64,000 bases of DNA from JANXVR01 sp034667405 (GCA_034667405.1 JAXDJX010000019.1:62001-126000); one strand, 5' to 3'. Positions 51,912-59,468 are shown, numbered from the stretch's first letter. The notes: generated by a model not told the origin, from the sequence alone. Program-made: numbers and translations.

Positions 51912-52678
51912 TCAGGGTTGCTATCCGAATGCCAAAGCTTGGAGGGGACTGCGCCCATGATTCCGCTGGCCTGACCAATAACGTCCTGTACCGAGAATCC
52001 GACGACCTGAAGGACGGCTGGTTCGTAACCTCGGGCGACGTCATACCGATGCAAGCCCTTAGCTCGCTCACTATCGAAATCCTTGCCGACGTACTTGGCT
52101 AAATAGCGGGACGCTCGACGCGCCTCCTCGAACCGTCCCGATCCCACCGGCAGATTCCCGATGAGCGTGATGTGTACCAAACCTCGTCCCCACGCACCCT
52201 CGATTCTGCTCCTCTTCACATAGCGGCCGACCGCGAAGTGCGCGTGGAGCCCGTGCCCTCCGGGATGCCACTCGGGAACCCACACGTAGGGAAGAGCCTC
52301 GCCCCCAATCTCCGCCTTCAGCTTCCGGAAGAAGAGACCCATGTGACGTCTGAATGCAGGTGGATCGAAGCACCCGGACCCTCGATATGTAAGCGTTCCC
52401 AGTCGATTGAGCCCGTTAGCCACCCCGTATCGCCGGATCTTCCCGCGTGCTCGACGGGCCGCCTCCGCGCTGGCGCGGCCTTCCATGCTTTCGTAGTTCC
52501 CCGCACTTGCCCCGGACTTCCCCGCGAAGCGGACAGACCCGCCGGCCTCGCCTGCCGTTGGGTAAATGGCGAGGCGCCAGTAGCCGCTCCCCGACCGAAC
52601 GATTTTCGTTGCAGAGTCAAGTGAAGTAAGTGCCACTTTTGGCACTAGTTCATTATGACTGCTTCGCCCCGTGACCAT
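51869..52678 (-). CDS. HUH-type rolling-circle replication initiator (Rep)
   Basis: A 269-aa protein. Motif order matches HUH replication endonucleases: motif 1 RLGTLTYRGSG near residue 95, the metal-binding HGLHAHFAVG near residue 145, and the catalytic tyrosine region ASRYLAKYVGKDF near residue 190. The spacing FRRHMGLFFRKLKAEIGGE before the HUH resembles Rep proteins of small phages and plasmids. It should nick a double-strand origin to start rolling-circle replication. TAGGAGAT precedes the ATG at 52678. No helicase domain is attached. Confidence 0.88.
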   Translation of the reverse strand: MVTGRSSHNELVPKVALTSLDSATKIVRSGSGYWRLAIYPTAGEAGGSVRFAGKSGASAGNYESMEGRASAEAARRARGKIRRYGVANGLNRLGTLTYRGSGCFDPPAFRRHMGLFFRKLKAEIGGEALPYVWVPEWHPGGHGLHAHFAVGRYVKRSRIEGAWGRGLVHITLIGNLPVGSGRFEEARRASRYLAKYVGKDFDSERAKGLHRYDVARGYEPAVLQVVGFSVQDVIGQASGIMGAVPSKLWHSDSNPEWRGPPAVWASWSG

Positions 52679-52687
52679 CTCGATCTC

Positions 52688-53053
52688 CTACTTCAGTCCC
52701 CTCGGCGGCCGCTTGTACCCCGCAGCGAAGTAGGCCTGCCTGTCGAGCACCAACCCTGGGAACTCGAACGTGTCCGGGTGCTGGCCGTAGGCCGTACGAA
52801 AGAAGGCAATCTGGCGGTAAATCGTCCGTTCGCTCATGCCGAGCGAGCGCAATCCGTCGAACCCACCATGCATCTGCCAAGCCACCCAGAAGCCAAGTAG
52901 ATCCACCACTTTGTTAACCGAGTATCTCTTGAGGGCGGGCCCCATCAGGGGCAGGAGTGCGGCATTCACGCCCCGGGAATATGCCTCCCAGGCGTGCCGC
53001 GCCAGATTCCGGCCTTCCCGGGTTTCCATCTTGTCGGATCTGAAGTCGTCCAA
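52688..53053 (-). CDS. Hypothetical HTH-like protein upstream of rep
   Basis: About 121 aa from a TTG at 53053 that has a perfect AGGAGG 7 nt upstream; a TTG at 53146 and an ATG at 53029 are alternatives. The central GGFDGLRSLGMSERTIYRQIAFFRTAYG has helix-turn-helix character. The rest is helical (ARHAWEAYSRGVNAALLPLM). Its stop is 9 bp before the Rep start, so it is probably a regulator or accessory of replication. I do not recognise the family. Confidence 0.65.
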   Translation of the reverse strand: MDDFRSDKMETREGRNLARHAWEAYSRGVNAALLPLMGPALKRYSVNKVVDLLGFWVAWQMHGGFDGLRSLGMSERTIYRQIAFFRTAYGQHPDTFEFPGLVLDRQAYFAAGYKRPPRGLK

Positions 53054-53146
53054 CTCGTGCCCTCCTACTGCCACACTAGACAGTACAAGGCCATCTGGCA
53101 ACGGCTGGTCCTCTTCGGCCACCCACAGCGGGTTGCTCGCACACAA

Positions 53147-53343
53147 ATAGAAGCAGTGCGAGGTCCGGGGCCCATGCGCTTTCAGTTGACCCCTCCCGCC
53201 TGGTTTCCTCGCCGCTGGGCCGGCGCCCCCACGCGGCGAAGTTCACGCCACGCGGGCCCCCTGCGCCTCGGGCCTGAGCGCGGGCACCCCTGCGGGGCGG
53301 CCCGCCCAGCAGCGAGGAAGGGGCACGTAGACTGCGGGGCCTG
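53147..53343. other. Divergent non-coding region of the element; candidate replication origin
   Basis: This stretch separates the leftward rep unit from the rightward cargo genes. It has a strong hairpin at 53282-53303 (GGGC and CCCC arms pairing with GGGG and GCCC, 3-nt loop) and a direct repeat CACGCGG at 53230 and 53249. TAGACT at 53328-53333 is a likely -10 for the cargo. A GC hairpin between divergent genes is not expected to be a terminator; a Rep nick site is a reasonable but unproven reading. Confidence 0.4.
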
Positions 53344-53886
53344 ATGCAATGGTGGGACGAGGTTGCGGTTTTCGGTGTGATCGTCACTGTGATCGCTCTA
53401 CTCGGCACCGCCTGGGGCGTTAAACTCGCCTACGATCAGGCGAAAGCGGCGGCTGAGAGTGCCAAGACAGCGGTCGACATCGGGCGAGAGACACAGGCCG
53501 CCGTCGACCGCGCCACCAGGCACATCGCGGCTAATCAACTTTTACTCACTCTGCCGGCGCTGCTTGCGCTTGCCAGGGACCTGGATGCCGCCATTTCAGA
53601 CAAGGACCTTTCCAAGGCCCGCCTGGCCTTGGTCTCCTGGCACACGGAGGCGAGTCAGGTTAGGGGGCTGCTGAAAGGCATGGATTGGGGCGATGAGCAG
53701 CTACTCAAGAAGCTCGCGAACTCAACCAAGGTGGCTGCAGCCACGAAGGGTGCACTCCTTTCCGGCTCCATCGATCTGGTAAAGGACACGGAAAGTGCAC
53801 GAACCGCCATAGAAGGTGTCTGCGAAAGAATGGGCGAACTCGCCGGACGGCTACGGACAGAAAGTGGTGACCAACATGACGGCTGA
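53344..53886 (+). CDS. Element cargo: membrane-anchored coiled-coil protein
   Basis: A 180-aa protein. One N-terminal membrane helix (AVFGVIVTVIALLGTAWGVKLAY, about residues 7-29) is followed by a long helical, Ala-rich region (DQAKAAAESAKTAVDIGRETQAAVDRAT) that should form a coiled coil, then more helices. There is no known catalytic motif. A TAGACT hexamer lies 10 nt upstream of the ATG. Its stop overlaps the next gene by 11 bp, so the two products are made together. It resembles membrane partners of small defence or exclusion modules only in layout. Confidence 0.7.
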   Translation: MQWWDEVAVFGVIVTVIALLGTAWGVKLAYDQAKAAAESAKTAVDIGRETQAAVDRATRHIAANQLLLTLPALLALARDLDAAISDKDLSKARLALVSWHTEASQVRGLLKGMDWGDEQLLKKLANSTKVAAATKGALLSGSIDLVKDTESARTAIEGVCERMGELAGRLRTESGDQHDG

Positions 53887-54286
53887 TTCTTACTCCCAAA
53901 AGCAACTCGGTCGTTTGGCCGAGACTCTTCTCCAACGCACTCTGGACCACCGAATTGCCTGGAAGATCGAGGACGCCGAGGGGGGTACCTTCAGCTTCGC
54001 CACAAACTCCGCCCGGATTGTGGTGGAAGCCAAGGATCAAGACGGTCAGGCCCCCTTCCGCTTGGTCTTACAAACAATCGAAGGTGAAGAGGTCGACACA
54101 CTCGAGCAGTACGAACAACAAGGCACCTCATACAAGCGGTCGCCTTGGACGCAGACTCTCGAAGACCTGTTCTTCGCGGCGAGGCGGAACGCGCTCAACA
54201 TCGATGACGTTCTCGAGCGTGTCTTCAAGGAGCTAGGCATCGATGAGACCGATGACGACCCGGCTAGCGAGCCCCCCCTCGAATAA
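53876..54286 (+). CDS. Element cargo: small acidic protein of unknown function
   Basis: A 136-aa soluble protein. It has an N-terminal helix (SQKQLGRLAETLLQRTLD), a beta-rich middle (FSFATNSARIVVEAKDQDGQAPFRLVLQTIEGEEV), then PWTQTLEDLFFAARRNALNIDDVLERVFKEL and an acidic tail. No family is recognised. The 11-bp overlap with the membrane protein gene suggests a functional pair, for example sensor and effector. It ends 32 bp before attR. Confidence 0.68.
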   Translation: MTADSYSQKQLGRLAETLLQRTLDHRIAWKIEDAEGGTFSFATNSARIVVEAKDQDGQAPFRLVLQTIEGEEVDTLEQYEQQGTSYKRSPWTQTLEDLFFAARRNALNIDDVLERVFKELGIDETDDDPASEPPLE

Positions 54287-54295
54287 GACTGTCTG

Positions 54296-54335
54296 GGTAC
54301 ATTAACGAACCCTGGGCTCGGCCAAGCTCACCTCG
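54296..54335. other. attR: right junction of the element with comM
   Basis: GGTACAT (54296-54302), then 15 nt, then the shared TC (54318-54319), then host DNA GGCCAAGCTCACC. With attL this defines attB = GTACGCCGTGG-TC-GGCCAAGC and an attP with 7-bp inverted arms, each 15 nt from the TC. Confidence 0.85.
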
Positions 54336-55204
54336 CCGGGACGGAGCACCGCGGCACCGCCGCCGAGCAGCCCGGCGATCGACACCGAGTGATGCGGCGC
54401 GCGGAACGGTCGCTGCCGAAGCAATCCCTCTCCCCGCAGGAGGCCGGCGACCGAGTGGATCTGCGTCACCTCAAGGGCTTCGTCCCTGGACAGTTGCGGC
54501 AAGATGGTCGACAGTCGCCGGGCGAGCATGGTCTTGCCCGCACCCGGTGCGCCGACCATGAACAGGTTGTGGCCGCCGGCAGCCGCCACTTCGAGCGCGC
54601 GCCGAGCCTGATGCTGGCCACGCATCTCGGCGAGATCCAGCACATCCGCCGGAATGGAGGAGGCGCGATGCTGCGCGATGGCCGGGGGTTTCCACGTTCC
54701 GCGGAGGAACCCGGCAACCTCTTCCAGAGAACCGGCTCCCACGACCGCGAGATCCTCCACCTGGGCCGCCTCCATCGCGTTCGCCGAGGGAACGACGACG
54801 GTGCCGAGGCCGGCGCGCGCGGCAGCGATGGCGACCGAGAGGATCCCGGGTGTCGGAAGGAGTTCGCCCTTGAGCGATAGCTCGCCCGAGAAGGCGACGT
54901 TGGCAAGTGTTCGCGACGGGACCTGCGTAGTGGCACCGAGCACGCTCACGGCGATGGGAAGGTCCATCCCTGCGCCCTCCTTGCGGAGATTGCCGGGCGC
55001 AAGGTTCACGACCACTCGGCGAAGCGGCCACTCGAGCCCCGAGTTCTCGACCGCGGGCCGGATCCGGTCGCGCGCATCGTTGACCGCAGCGCCGGGCAGC
55101 CCGGTGAATGTCAACGACGGTAGTCCCCGGCCGACGAACGCTTCTACCGTCACCAGGTGCCCGCCGACCCCGAGCACCGTGACGCCCGTTACCCTCCCGT
55201 ACAT
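54320..55204 (-). pseudogene. comM: ComM, N-terminal part
   Basis: This N-terminal part has the Lon-like/ChlI domain (GVTVLGVGGHLVTVEAFVGRGLPSLTFTGLPGAAVNDARDRI), the Walker A motif GAPGAGKTMLARRL and the APHHSVSIAGLLGGGAAVLRPGEVSLA block. After SLA the host frame enters the element and stops within a few codons (EPRVR then TAA at 54302). The truncated product keeps Walker A but loses Walker B and the C-terminal domain, so it should be inactive. TAACGT lies 8 nt before the ATG. Confidence 0.93.
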
Positions 55205-55212
55205 GCAGCCGC

Positions 55213-55218
55213 ACGTTA
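55213..55218 (-). promoter_or_regulatory. -10 element of comM, leaderless layout
   Basis: TAACGT on the minus strand ends 8 nt before the ATG at 55204. Confidence 0.45.
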
Positions 55219-55266
55219 CGCCGAGGGTCTGACATCACGGCCGCACGCCGCGTTCGAGGTCGCTGC

Positions 55267-55272
55267 TAGCAT
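55267..55272 (+). promoter_or_regulatory. -10 element of the decarboxylase gene, leaderless layout
   Basis: TAGCAT ends 8 nt before the ATG at 55281. Confidence 0.5.
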
Positions 55273-55280
55273 CCGCACCC

Positions 55281-56819
55281 ATGACCGCCGAACCGTTACA
55301 ACCCGAAGACGAACTCCTCCATTTCATGGATCCATCGCGCTCTCGTGCGGCGCTCGAAACGTTCGGGGACGCGACGTGGAAGGAAGCGTTGGATTGGCTG
55401 TACGACCGCGCGGCAGATCGGCCGATGGGCTCGCACGGCACCTATCCCGAAGACCGACTCTCGTTCTTCGGACCCTCGGGCGCGCCCTCCGCCGCACCCG
55501 CCAGTCCCTCGCCGTGGCGAGATGTATTCGACGCCTTCCGAACGCGCATCGCTCCCGCCACCTATAACGCGCAGCACCCGGGTTCGTTCAGCTACTTCAC
55601 CCCTCCGCCGTTGCCGATGTCGATCGCCGGAGAGGTGCTCGGTCAGTGGATCCACCAGGGCGTCGACGTCTGGCACGCGGGACCCGTCGGGGCGCTCGTG
55701 GAGGAAGAGGTGGTGGCGTGGCTCCGTGAGCTGATGGGGATGCCAGACGGAAGTTGGGGGGTCCTGACCTCAGGCGGTGTCATGGCGAACCTCATGGCGC
55801 TCACCGTCGCGCGCGATATCCACCTGGCCCGGATCCAGGGCGAGCCGGATTCCCCTCCACGCGGTGGGCGGCTGGACGGCGTGCGGATCTACGCAAGCGA
55901 CCAGACACATTTCTCGGTCGCGCGCGGCATCAGCGTTCTCGGTTTCCCCGACGAAACGCTGCACGTGGTCCCCTCGGACGAACGGTTCCGACTGCACGCG
56001 GACGACGTCGCTCGGGCGATCGCAGAGGACCGGAAGGTCGGCCTCACGCCGTTCGCGATCTCTGCGGTCGCCGGCTCGACGAATACGGGCTCTGTCGACG
56101 ACGTCGTGGGTCTGGCCGACCTCGCCGAACGCGAAGGCCTGTGGTTCCACGTCGACGCTGCCTACGGAGGAGCGGCGAAACTCTCACCGAACACCGCCGG
56201 GCGCGTCCAGGGCTTGGAACGTGCGGACTCGGTGACCGTGGACCCGCACAAATGGTTCTACCAGGGGTACGACATCGGTGGGTTGCTGGTCCGTCGTCGC
56301 GAGGATCTGCGTGCCACCTTCCACCGCGAGCCCGAGTATTACCGCACCAACGATCCCGATGCCACCCCGTTGAATTGGTACCACTACTCGATCGAGGGAA
56401 CCCGCCGGTTCCGGGCGCTGAAGTTGTGGATGAGCTGGAAACACATCGGGACAGAGGGGTTCGCCAGGCTGATCGAGCACGATGTCCGGCTTGCAGCCCA
56501 CCTCGCGGAACGCTGTCGTGGATCGAACGACTTCGAGGTCGTGCCCGAGGTACCCGAGTTGTCGGTGGTGTGCTTCCGACACCTCCCCAACGGTGTGGAC
56601 CCTGGCGACCCCGCACTGAACTCCTATCAAACTCGCCTCCAGCGCGCGCTCGAGGTTGACGGAACCGCGTGGGTCAGCACGACCATGCTGCGCGGGCGAA
56701 CCTACCTGCGCGCCGGTTTCGTGAACTATCTGGCAACGGAGGCGAATGTCGACGCGATGCTCGAGGCGCTCCGCGCGCTCTCCGATGCGGCGTGGATCGA
56801 CGGGGCGGCGTCGGTCTAG
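55281..56819 (+). CDS. PLP-dependent group II decarboxylase (aromatic amino acid/glutamate decarboxylase family)
   Basis: A 512-aa fold-type I PLP enzyme. HPGSFSYFTPPPLPMSIAGEVL, SGGVMANLMALTVARD, the PLP-stacking/Asp region FHVDAAYGGAAKLSP, and the PLP-lysine motif DSVTVDPHKWFYQGYDIGGLLVRR identify the family. It most resembles aromatic-L-amino-acid decarboxylases and related sulfinoalanine enzymes; the substrate is not clear. It is on the plus strand, inserted between comM and yraN, which are otherwise usually neighbours in actinobacteria. Confidence 0.9.
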   Translation: MTAEPLQPEDELLHFMDPSRSRAALETFGDATWKEALDWLYDRAADRPMGSHGTYPEDRLSFFGPSGAPSAAPASPSPWRDVFDAFRTRIAPATYNAQHPGSFSYFTPPPLPMSIAGEVLGQWIHQGVDVWHAGPVGALVEEEVVAWLRELMGMPDGSWGVLTSGGVMANLMALTVARDIHLARIQGEPDSPPRGGRLDGVRIYASDQTHFSVARGISVLGFPDETLHVVPSDERFRLHADDVARAIAEDRKVGLTPFAISAVAGSTNTGSVDDVVGLADLAEREGLWFHVDAAYGGAAKLSPNTAGRVQGLERADSVTVDPHKWFYQGYDIGGLLVRRREDLRATFHREPEYYRTNDPDATPLNWYHYSIEGTRRFRALKLWMSWKHIGTEGFARLIEHDVRLAAHLAERCRGSNDFEVVPEVPELSVVCFRHLPNGVDPGDPALNSYQTRLQRALEVDGTAWVSTTMLRGRTYLRAGFVNYLATEANVDAMLEALRALSDAAWIDGAASV

Positions 56820-56842
56820 CGGGGTCGGACCAGCGGGTCGGA

Positions 56843-57208
56843 CTAGAACGCATCGCGGAACAGTTCCACACTTGCCTTGCCGGAGTGTCTCCCGACAACG
56901 ACGCTCGCCACGTCGAATCGGACGGCCTCAGGTTGCAGTCCGCTCGAGATCAGAAATACCTGCGCAAGAGAACGGATCTTCGCTTGCTTCCGTGGTGTGA
57001 CCGCTTCCCAGCCACCGCCGAAGGCATCACCACGCCGGGATTTCACCTCACAGAAGATGAGCTGTTGACCGCGCGTGAGGATCAGATCGAGTTCGCCGAT
57101 CCGGCACCGCCAGTTGCGCGCGACCAGCCGGTAGCCGGCTCCCTCATATGTTCGTAGTGCGGCGTCCTCGCCGATGGAGCCCGTTCGGGTACGAGGATCC
57201 GTCTCCAT
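56843..57208 (-). CDS. YraN family protein (UPF0102)
   Basis: A 121-aa protein of the YraN endonuclease-like fold. GSIGEDAALRTYEGAGYRLVARNWRCRIGELDLILTRGQQLIFCEVKSRRG contains the nuclease-like Glu, Asp and Glu-x-Lys residues. Members are linked to Holliday junction or processing nucleases, unproven. I start it at the ATG at 57208, supported by TATCGT 6 nt upstream, not the GTG directly before it. Confidence 0.92.
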   Translation of the reverse strand: METDPRTRTGSIGEDAALRTYEGAGYRLVARNWRCRIGELDLILTRGQQLIFCEVKSRRGDAFGGGWEAVTPRKQAKIRSLAQVFLISSGLQPEAVRFDVASVVVGRHSGKASVELFRDAF

Positions 57209-57214
57209 CACCCG

Positions 57215-57220
57215 ACGATA
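57215..57220 (-). promoter_or_regulatory. -10 element of yraN, leaderless layout
   Basis: TATCGT on the minus strand ends 6 nt before the ATG at 57208. Confidence 0.45.
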
Positions 57221-57244
57221 TGCGAGGGGTACGACACGCGGAAC

Positions 57245-57565
57245 TCAGACCTCGGCCGGACCCTCCGGGATGGTGGTGGTGTCGTTGTCGCGGCGCAGGA
57301 CTTCAACATTCACGTCGCGGCGGGTTGAGACGGTGACGCTCGCAACGAACCTGGCCGGGCGGAACATGTCCCAGACCCACGCGTCGATCAGATCCACCTG
57401 CACCCAGCCGTCGGGTTTGTGCGTCACCTCGACCTGATTGGCCAGATAGAACCGACGTTCGGTTTCGATCACGAACTGGAACATCGGGAGCACGTCGCGA
57501 TATTCGCGGTAGAGCTCCAGTTCCCGTTCCTCTTCGAAACGTTCGATGTCGTCTTCATTCATCAC
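57245..57565 (-). CDS. DUF2469 family protein
   Basis: A 106-aa protein with EDDIERFEEERELELYREYRDVLPMFQFVIETERRFYLAN and the conserved Trp-rich VQVDLIDAWVWDMFRPARFV. DUF2469 is an actinobacterial family found beside rnhB and lepB, and its role is unknown. Its start overlaps the rnhB stop by 4 bp. It is the best single lineage marker in the window. Confidence 0.93.
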   Translation of the reverse strand: MMNEDDIERFEEERELELYREYRDVLPMFQFVIETERRFYLANQVEVTHKPDGWVQVDLIDAWVWDMFRPARFVASVTVSTRRDVNVEVLRRDNDTTTIPEGPAEV

Positions 57566-58245
57566 AGGTCAATCCTCTCACGGGAGTCCGTGGATGCCTC
57601 CGAGAGCTCCGGGGCGTGCAGGACGGATACCGGACCGAATCCGGGCAGGGCCGCCTGCCCAACACCGGCGAATGACAACCTGTGCACCTTGGTAGGACCG
57701 AGCCGATCGATGACTTCCAGGTGCTCGGAGGTGCCGTACCCCTTGTGCTGATCGAACCCGAACTCCGGATAGCGTCGATGCAGCTTCACCATGATCCGGT
57801 CCCTGGTCACCTTCGCCATGATGGAGGCCGCAGCAACGGACGCCGCAACCGCGTCGCCCTTCTTGATGGCGAGCGAGGGGCAGGGCATCCGGGGGACAGG
57901 GAATCCGTCGGTGAGGGCGTAGTCGGGAACGGGATCCAACGCGTTGACCGCGCGTCGGAGCAGCGCGATGTTGCATCGATGGAGTCCCCTGCTGTCGATC
58001 ACCGCGGGTTCGGCCTTCACCACTGCCACCGTCGCCCCGGCCACGATCCGGACGAACGCCTCCTCTCGGGCATTGGGCGAGAGGAGTTTCGAGTCGCGGA
58101 TGCCGTCCAGATCGAAGTCTTCAGGAAGGATGACCGCCGCCGCGACCATCGGGCCGGCAAGCGCACCCCTCCCCGCTTCGTCGGTGCCCGCGACGCGCGC
58201 GAATCCCTGATCGCGCAGGAGCCGTTCGTATCGATCGAGGTTCAG
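57562..58245 (-). CDS. rnhB: Ribonuclease HII
   Basis: A 227-aa enzyme that removes RNA from RNA-DNA hybrids. The active site is in VAGTDEAGRGALAGPMVAAAV, and DSKLLSPNAREE and AAASIMAKVTRDRIM follow. A frame open to 58320 overlaps lepB heavily. No ATG, GTG or TTG gives a normal N-terminus, whereas a CTG at 58245 forms a 4-bp CTGA overlap with the lepB stop and has GGGAGG 6 nt upstream. I take CTG as the likely start. Confidence 0.9.
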   Translation of the reverse strand: MNLDRYERLLRDQGFARVAGTDEAGRGALAGPMVAAAVILPEDFDLDGIRDSKLLSPNAREEAFVRIVAGATVAVVKAEPAVIDSRGLHRCNIALLRRAVNALDPVPDYALTDGFPVPRMPCPSLAIKKGDAVAASVAAASIMAKVTRDRIMVKLHRRYPEFGFDQHKGYGTSEHLEVIDRLGPTKVHRLSFAGVGQAALPGFGPVSVLHAPELSEASTDSRERIDL

Positions 58246-58883
58246 CCGACGCCTCCCGCCCGTGAAAGCGGCCAGATCCGCACGAACACCTGTCCGATGA
58301 TCGCTCGTTCGGGGACCCATCCCAGCCCCTCGGGGGGTGGGAACCGCGAGTCTCCCGAATGCGACCGATTGTCCCCCATGACGAAGAGATCGTCGGGAGG
58401 CACGGTAACCGGACCGTAAGACCGCGTATCGGGGTCGACGGGGTTCAAGTAGGGCTCTGGAACCAGGTGGCCGTTGACGTAGAGGGTGCCTGACCTGATC
58501 TCAACCACGTCGCCGGGCGTGCCGATCACTCGCTTCACATAGTCCGTCTGCCCGCCCGACCCCAGTCCCGTCCCCTGCCCGAGCCAATGGACGACCCCAC
58601 CGACAAGCCCACGGGAAGGGGTCGCTGTTGGATGTGGGTCGGAGAAAACGACGATGTCGCCACGGGAGATGTCGTCGAACCAGTAGCAGAAGCGGCAGAC
58701 CAAGATGCGATCGCCGGGTTGCAGGGTCGGGACCATGGATCTCGACGGGATCCAGAATGCCTGGACGACGAAGGTCTTGAGGACGATGACGATGACGAAC
58801 GCCACCGCGATGAGGATCGGTATCTCGCGCCAGCCGCTCTTTCGTTCCGGCTCGCCAGGTTCTGCGTCGGGCCGGTCGGCCAC
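58242..58883 (-). CDS. lepB: Signal peptidase I
   Basis: A 213-aa membrane serine protease that cuts signal peptides. One N-terminal membrane helix (IPILIAVAFVIVIVLKTFVV) is followed by the nucleophile motif IPSRSMVPTL (Ser49) and the general-base lysine in TDYVKRVIGTPGD (Lys117). GDNRSHSGDSR is the conserved box E. The start is the GTG at 58883, 4 bp after the rplS stop. Confidence 0.94.
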   Translation of the reverse strand: MADRPDAEPGEPERKSGWREIPILIAVAFVIVIVLKTFVVQAFWIPSRSMVPTLQPGDRILVCRFCYWFDDISRGDIVVFSDPHPTATPSRGLVGGVVHWLGQGTGLGSGGQTDYVKRVIGTPGDVVEIRSGTLYVNGHLVPEPYLNPVDPDTRSYGPVTVPPDDLFVMGDNRSHSGDSRFPPPEGLGWVPERAIIGQVFVRIWPLSRAGGVG

Positions 58884-58887
58884 GGAA

Positions 58888-59454
58888 CTAGGCCTCGGCC
58901 TTCTCCTCGGCGTCCTGAGACGCCTCATCCATGACCTCGGAGACGTCGGGGGTGTCAGCCTCGGTGGTGTCGGCCTCGGTGGTGTCAGCGTCTACTGCTT
59001 CCACCTCGGCTGCGTCGGCTTCTTCGGCTTCTTCGGCTTCCGCTGCGTCGGCGGCGGCCGCTGCGCGAGCCTCTTCTGCTGCCGCTTCCATCGCGGCAAG
59101 CTTCGTGTCGTCGATGCGACGCTCCTTGATGCGAGCCTTCTTCCCCCGCAGTTCCCGCAGGTAGTAGAGCTTCGCTCGACGAACCGCGCCGCGACTCACG
59201 AGCTCGAGCCTGGCGATCGAAGGCGAATGGACCGGGAACGTCCGCTCCACGCCAACCCCGAACGAGATCTTGCGAACGGTGAACGTCTCCCGCAGGCCAC
59301 CGTTCTGCCGGCGGATAACCACGCCTTGGAAGACCTGCACACGCTCCCGGCTGCCTTCGGTCACGCGGACATGCACCTTCACGGTGTCCCCCGGCCGAAA
59401 GTCGGGGATGTCCGTGCGGAGATAGGGCTTCTCGATCAGATCGGTCTTGTTCAT
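58888..59454 (-). CDS. rplS: 50S ribosomal protein L19 with acidic C-terminal extension
   Basis: A 188-aa protein. The L19 core (1-115) has FRPGDTVKVHVRVTEGSRERVQVFQGVVIRRQ and FTVRKISFGVGVERTFPVHSP. The last 70 residues are Ala/Glu/Asp rich and contain a 15-bp tandem DNA repeat (58951-58980) encoding DTTEA units. The ATG at 59454 is the family start; TAGCAT at 59469-59474 lies 14 nt upstream with no Shine-Dalgarno sequence. The longer upstream frame is not homologous. Confidence 0.96.
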   Translation of the reverse strand: MNKTDLIEKPYLRTDIPDFRPGDTVKVHVRVTEGSRERVQVFQGVVIRRQNGGLRETFTVRKISFGVGVERTFPVHSPSIARLELVSRGAVRRAKLYYLRELRGKKARIKERRIDDTKLAAMEAAAEEARAAAAADAAEAEEAEEADAAEVEAVDADTTEADTTEADTPDVSEVMDEASQDAEEKAEA

Positions 59455-59468
59455 GGCAACGGTTGTAG

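Larger units (their letters stand above)
50296..54319. mobile_element. 4,024-bp integrative element with serine recombinase and HUH Rep, inserted in comM
   Basis: The element splits comM between codons for SLA and HGVLF. It contains, left to right: a large serine recombinase (+), a 66-aa Xis-like ORF (-), an HUH Rep (-), an HTH-like gene (-), a divergent non-coding region with a strong hairpin, and two overlapping cargo genes (+). The shared TC is counted once. Joining the host flanks at TC regenerates codons for S-L-A-D-H-G-V-L in frame. There are no transfer genes, so it is either mobilised by others or moves like a rolling-circle plasmid or phage satellite. Its DNA looks less GC rich than the flanks in places. 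Confidence 0.9.

Noticed and set aside
53282..53303. Rho-independent terminator in the element
   Set aside because: No uridine tract follows on either strand, and the flanking genes diverge.
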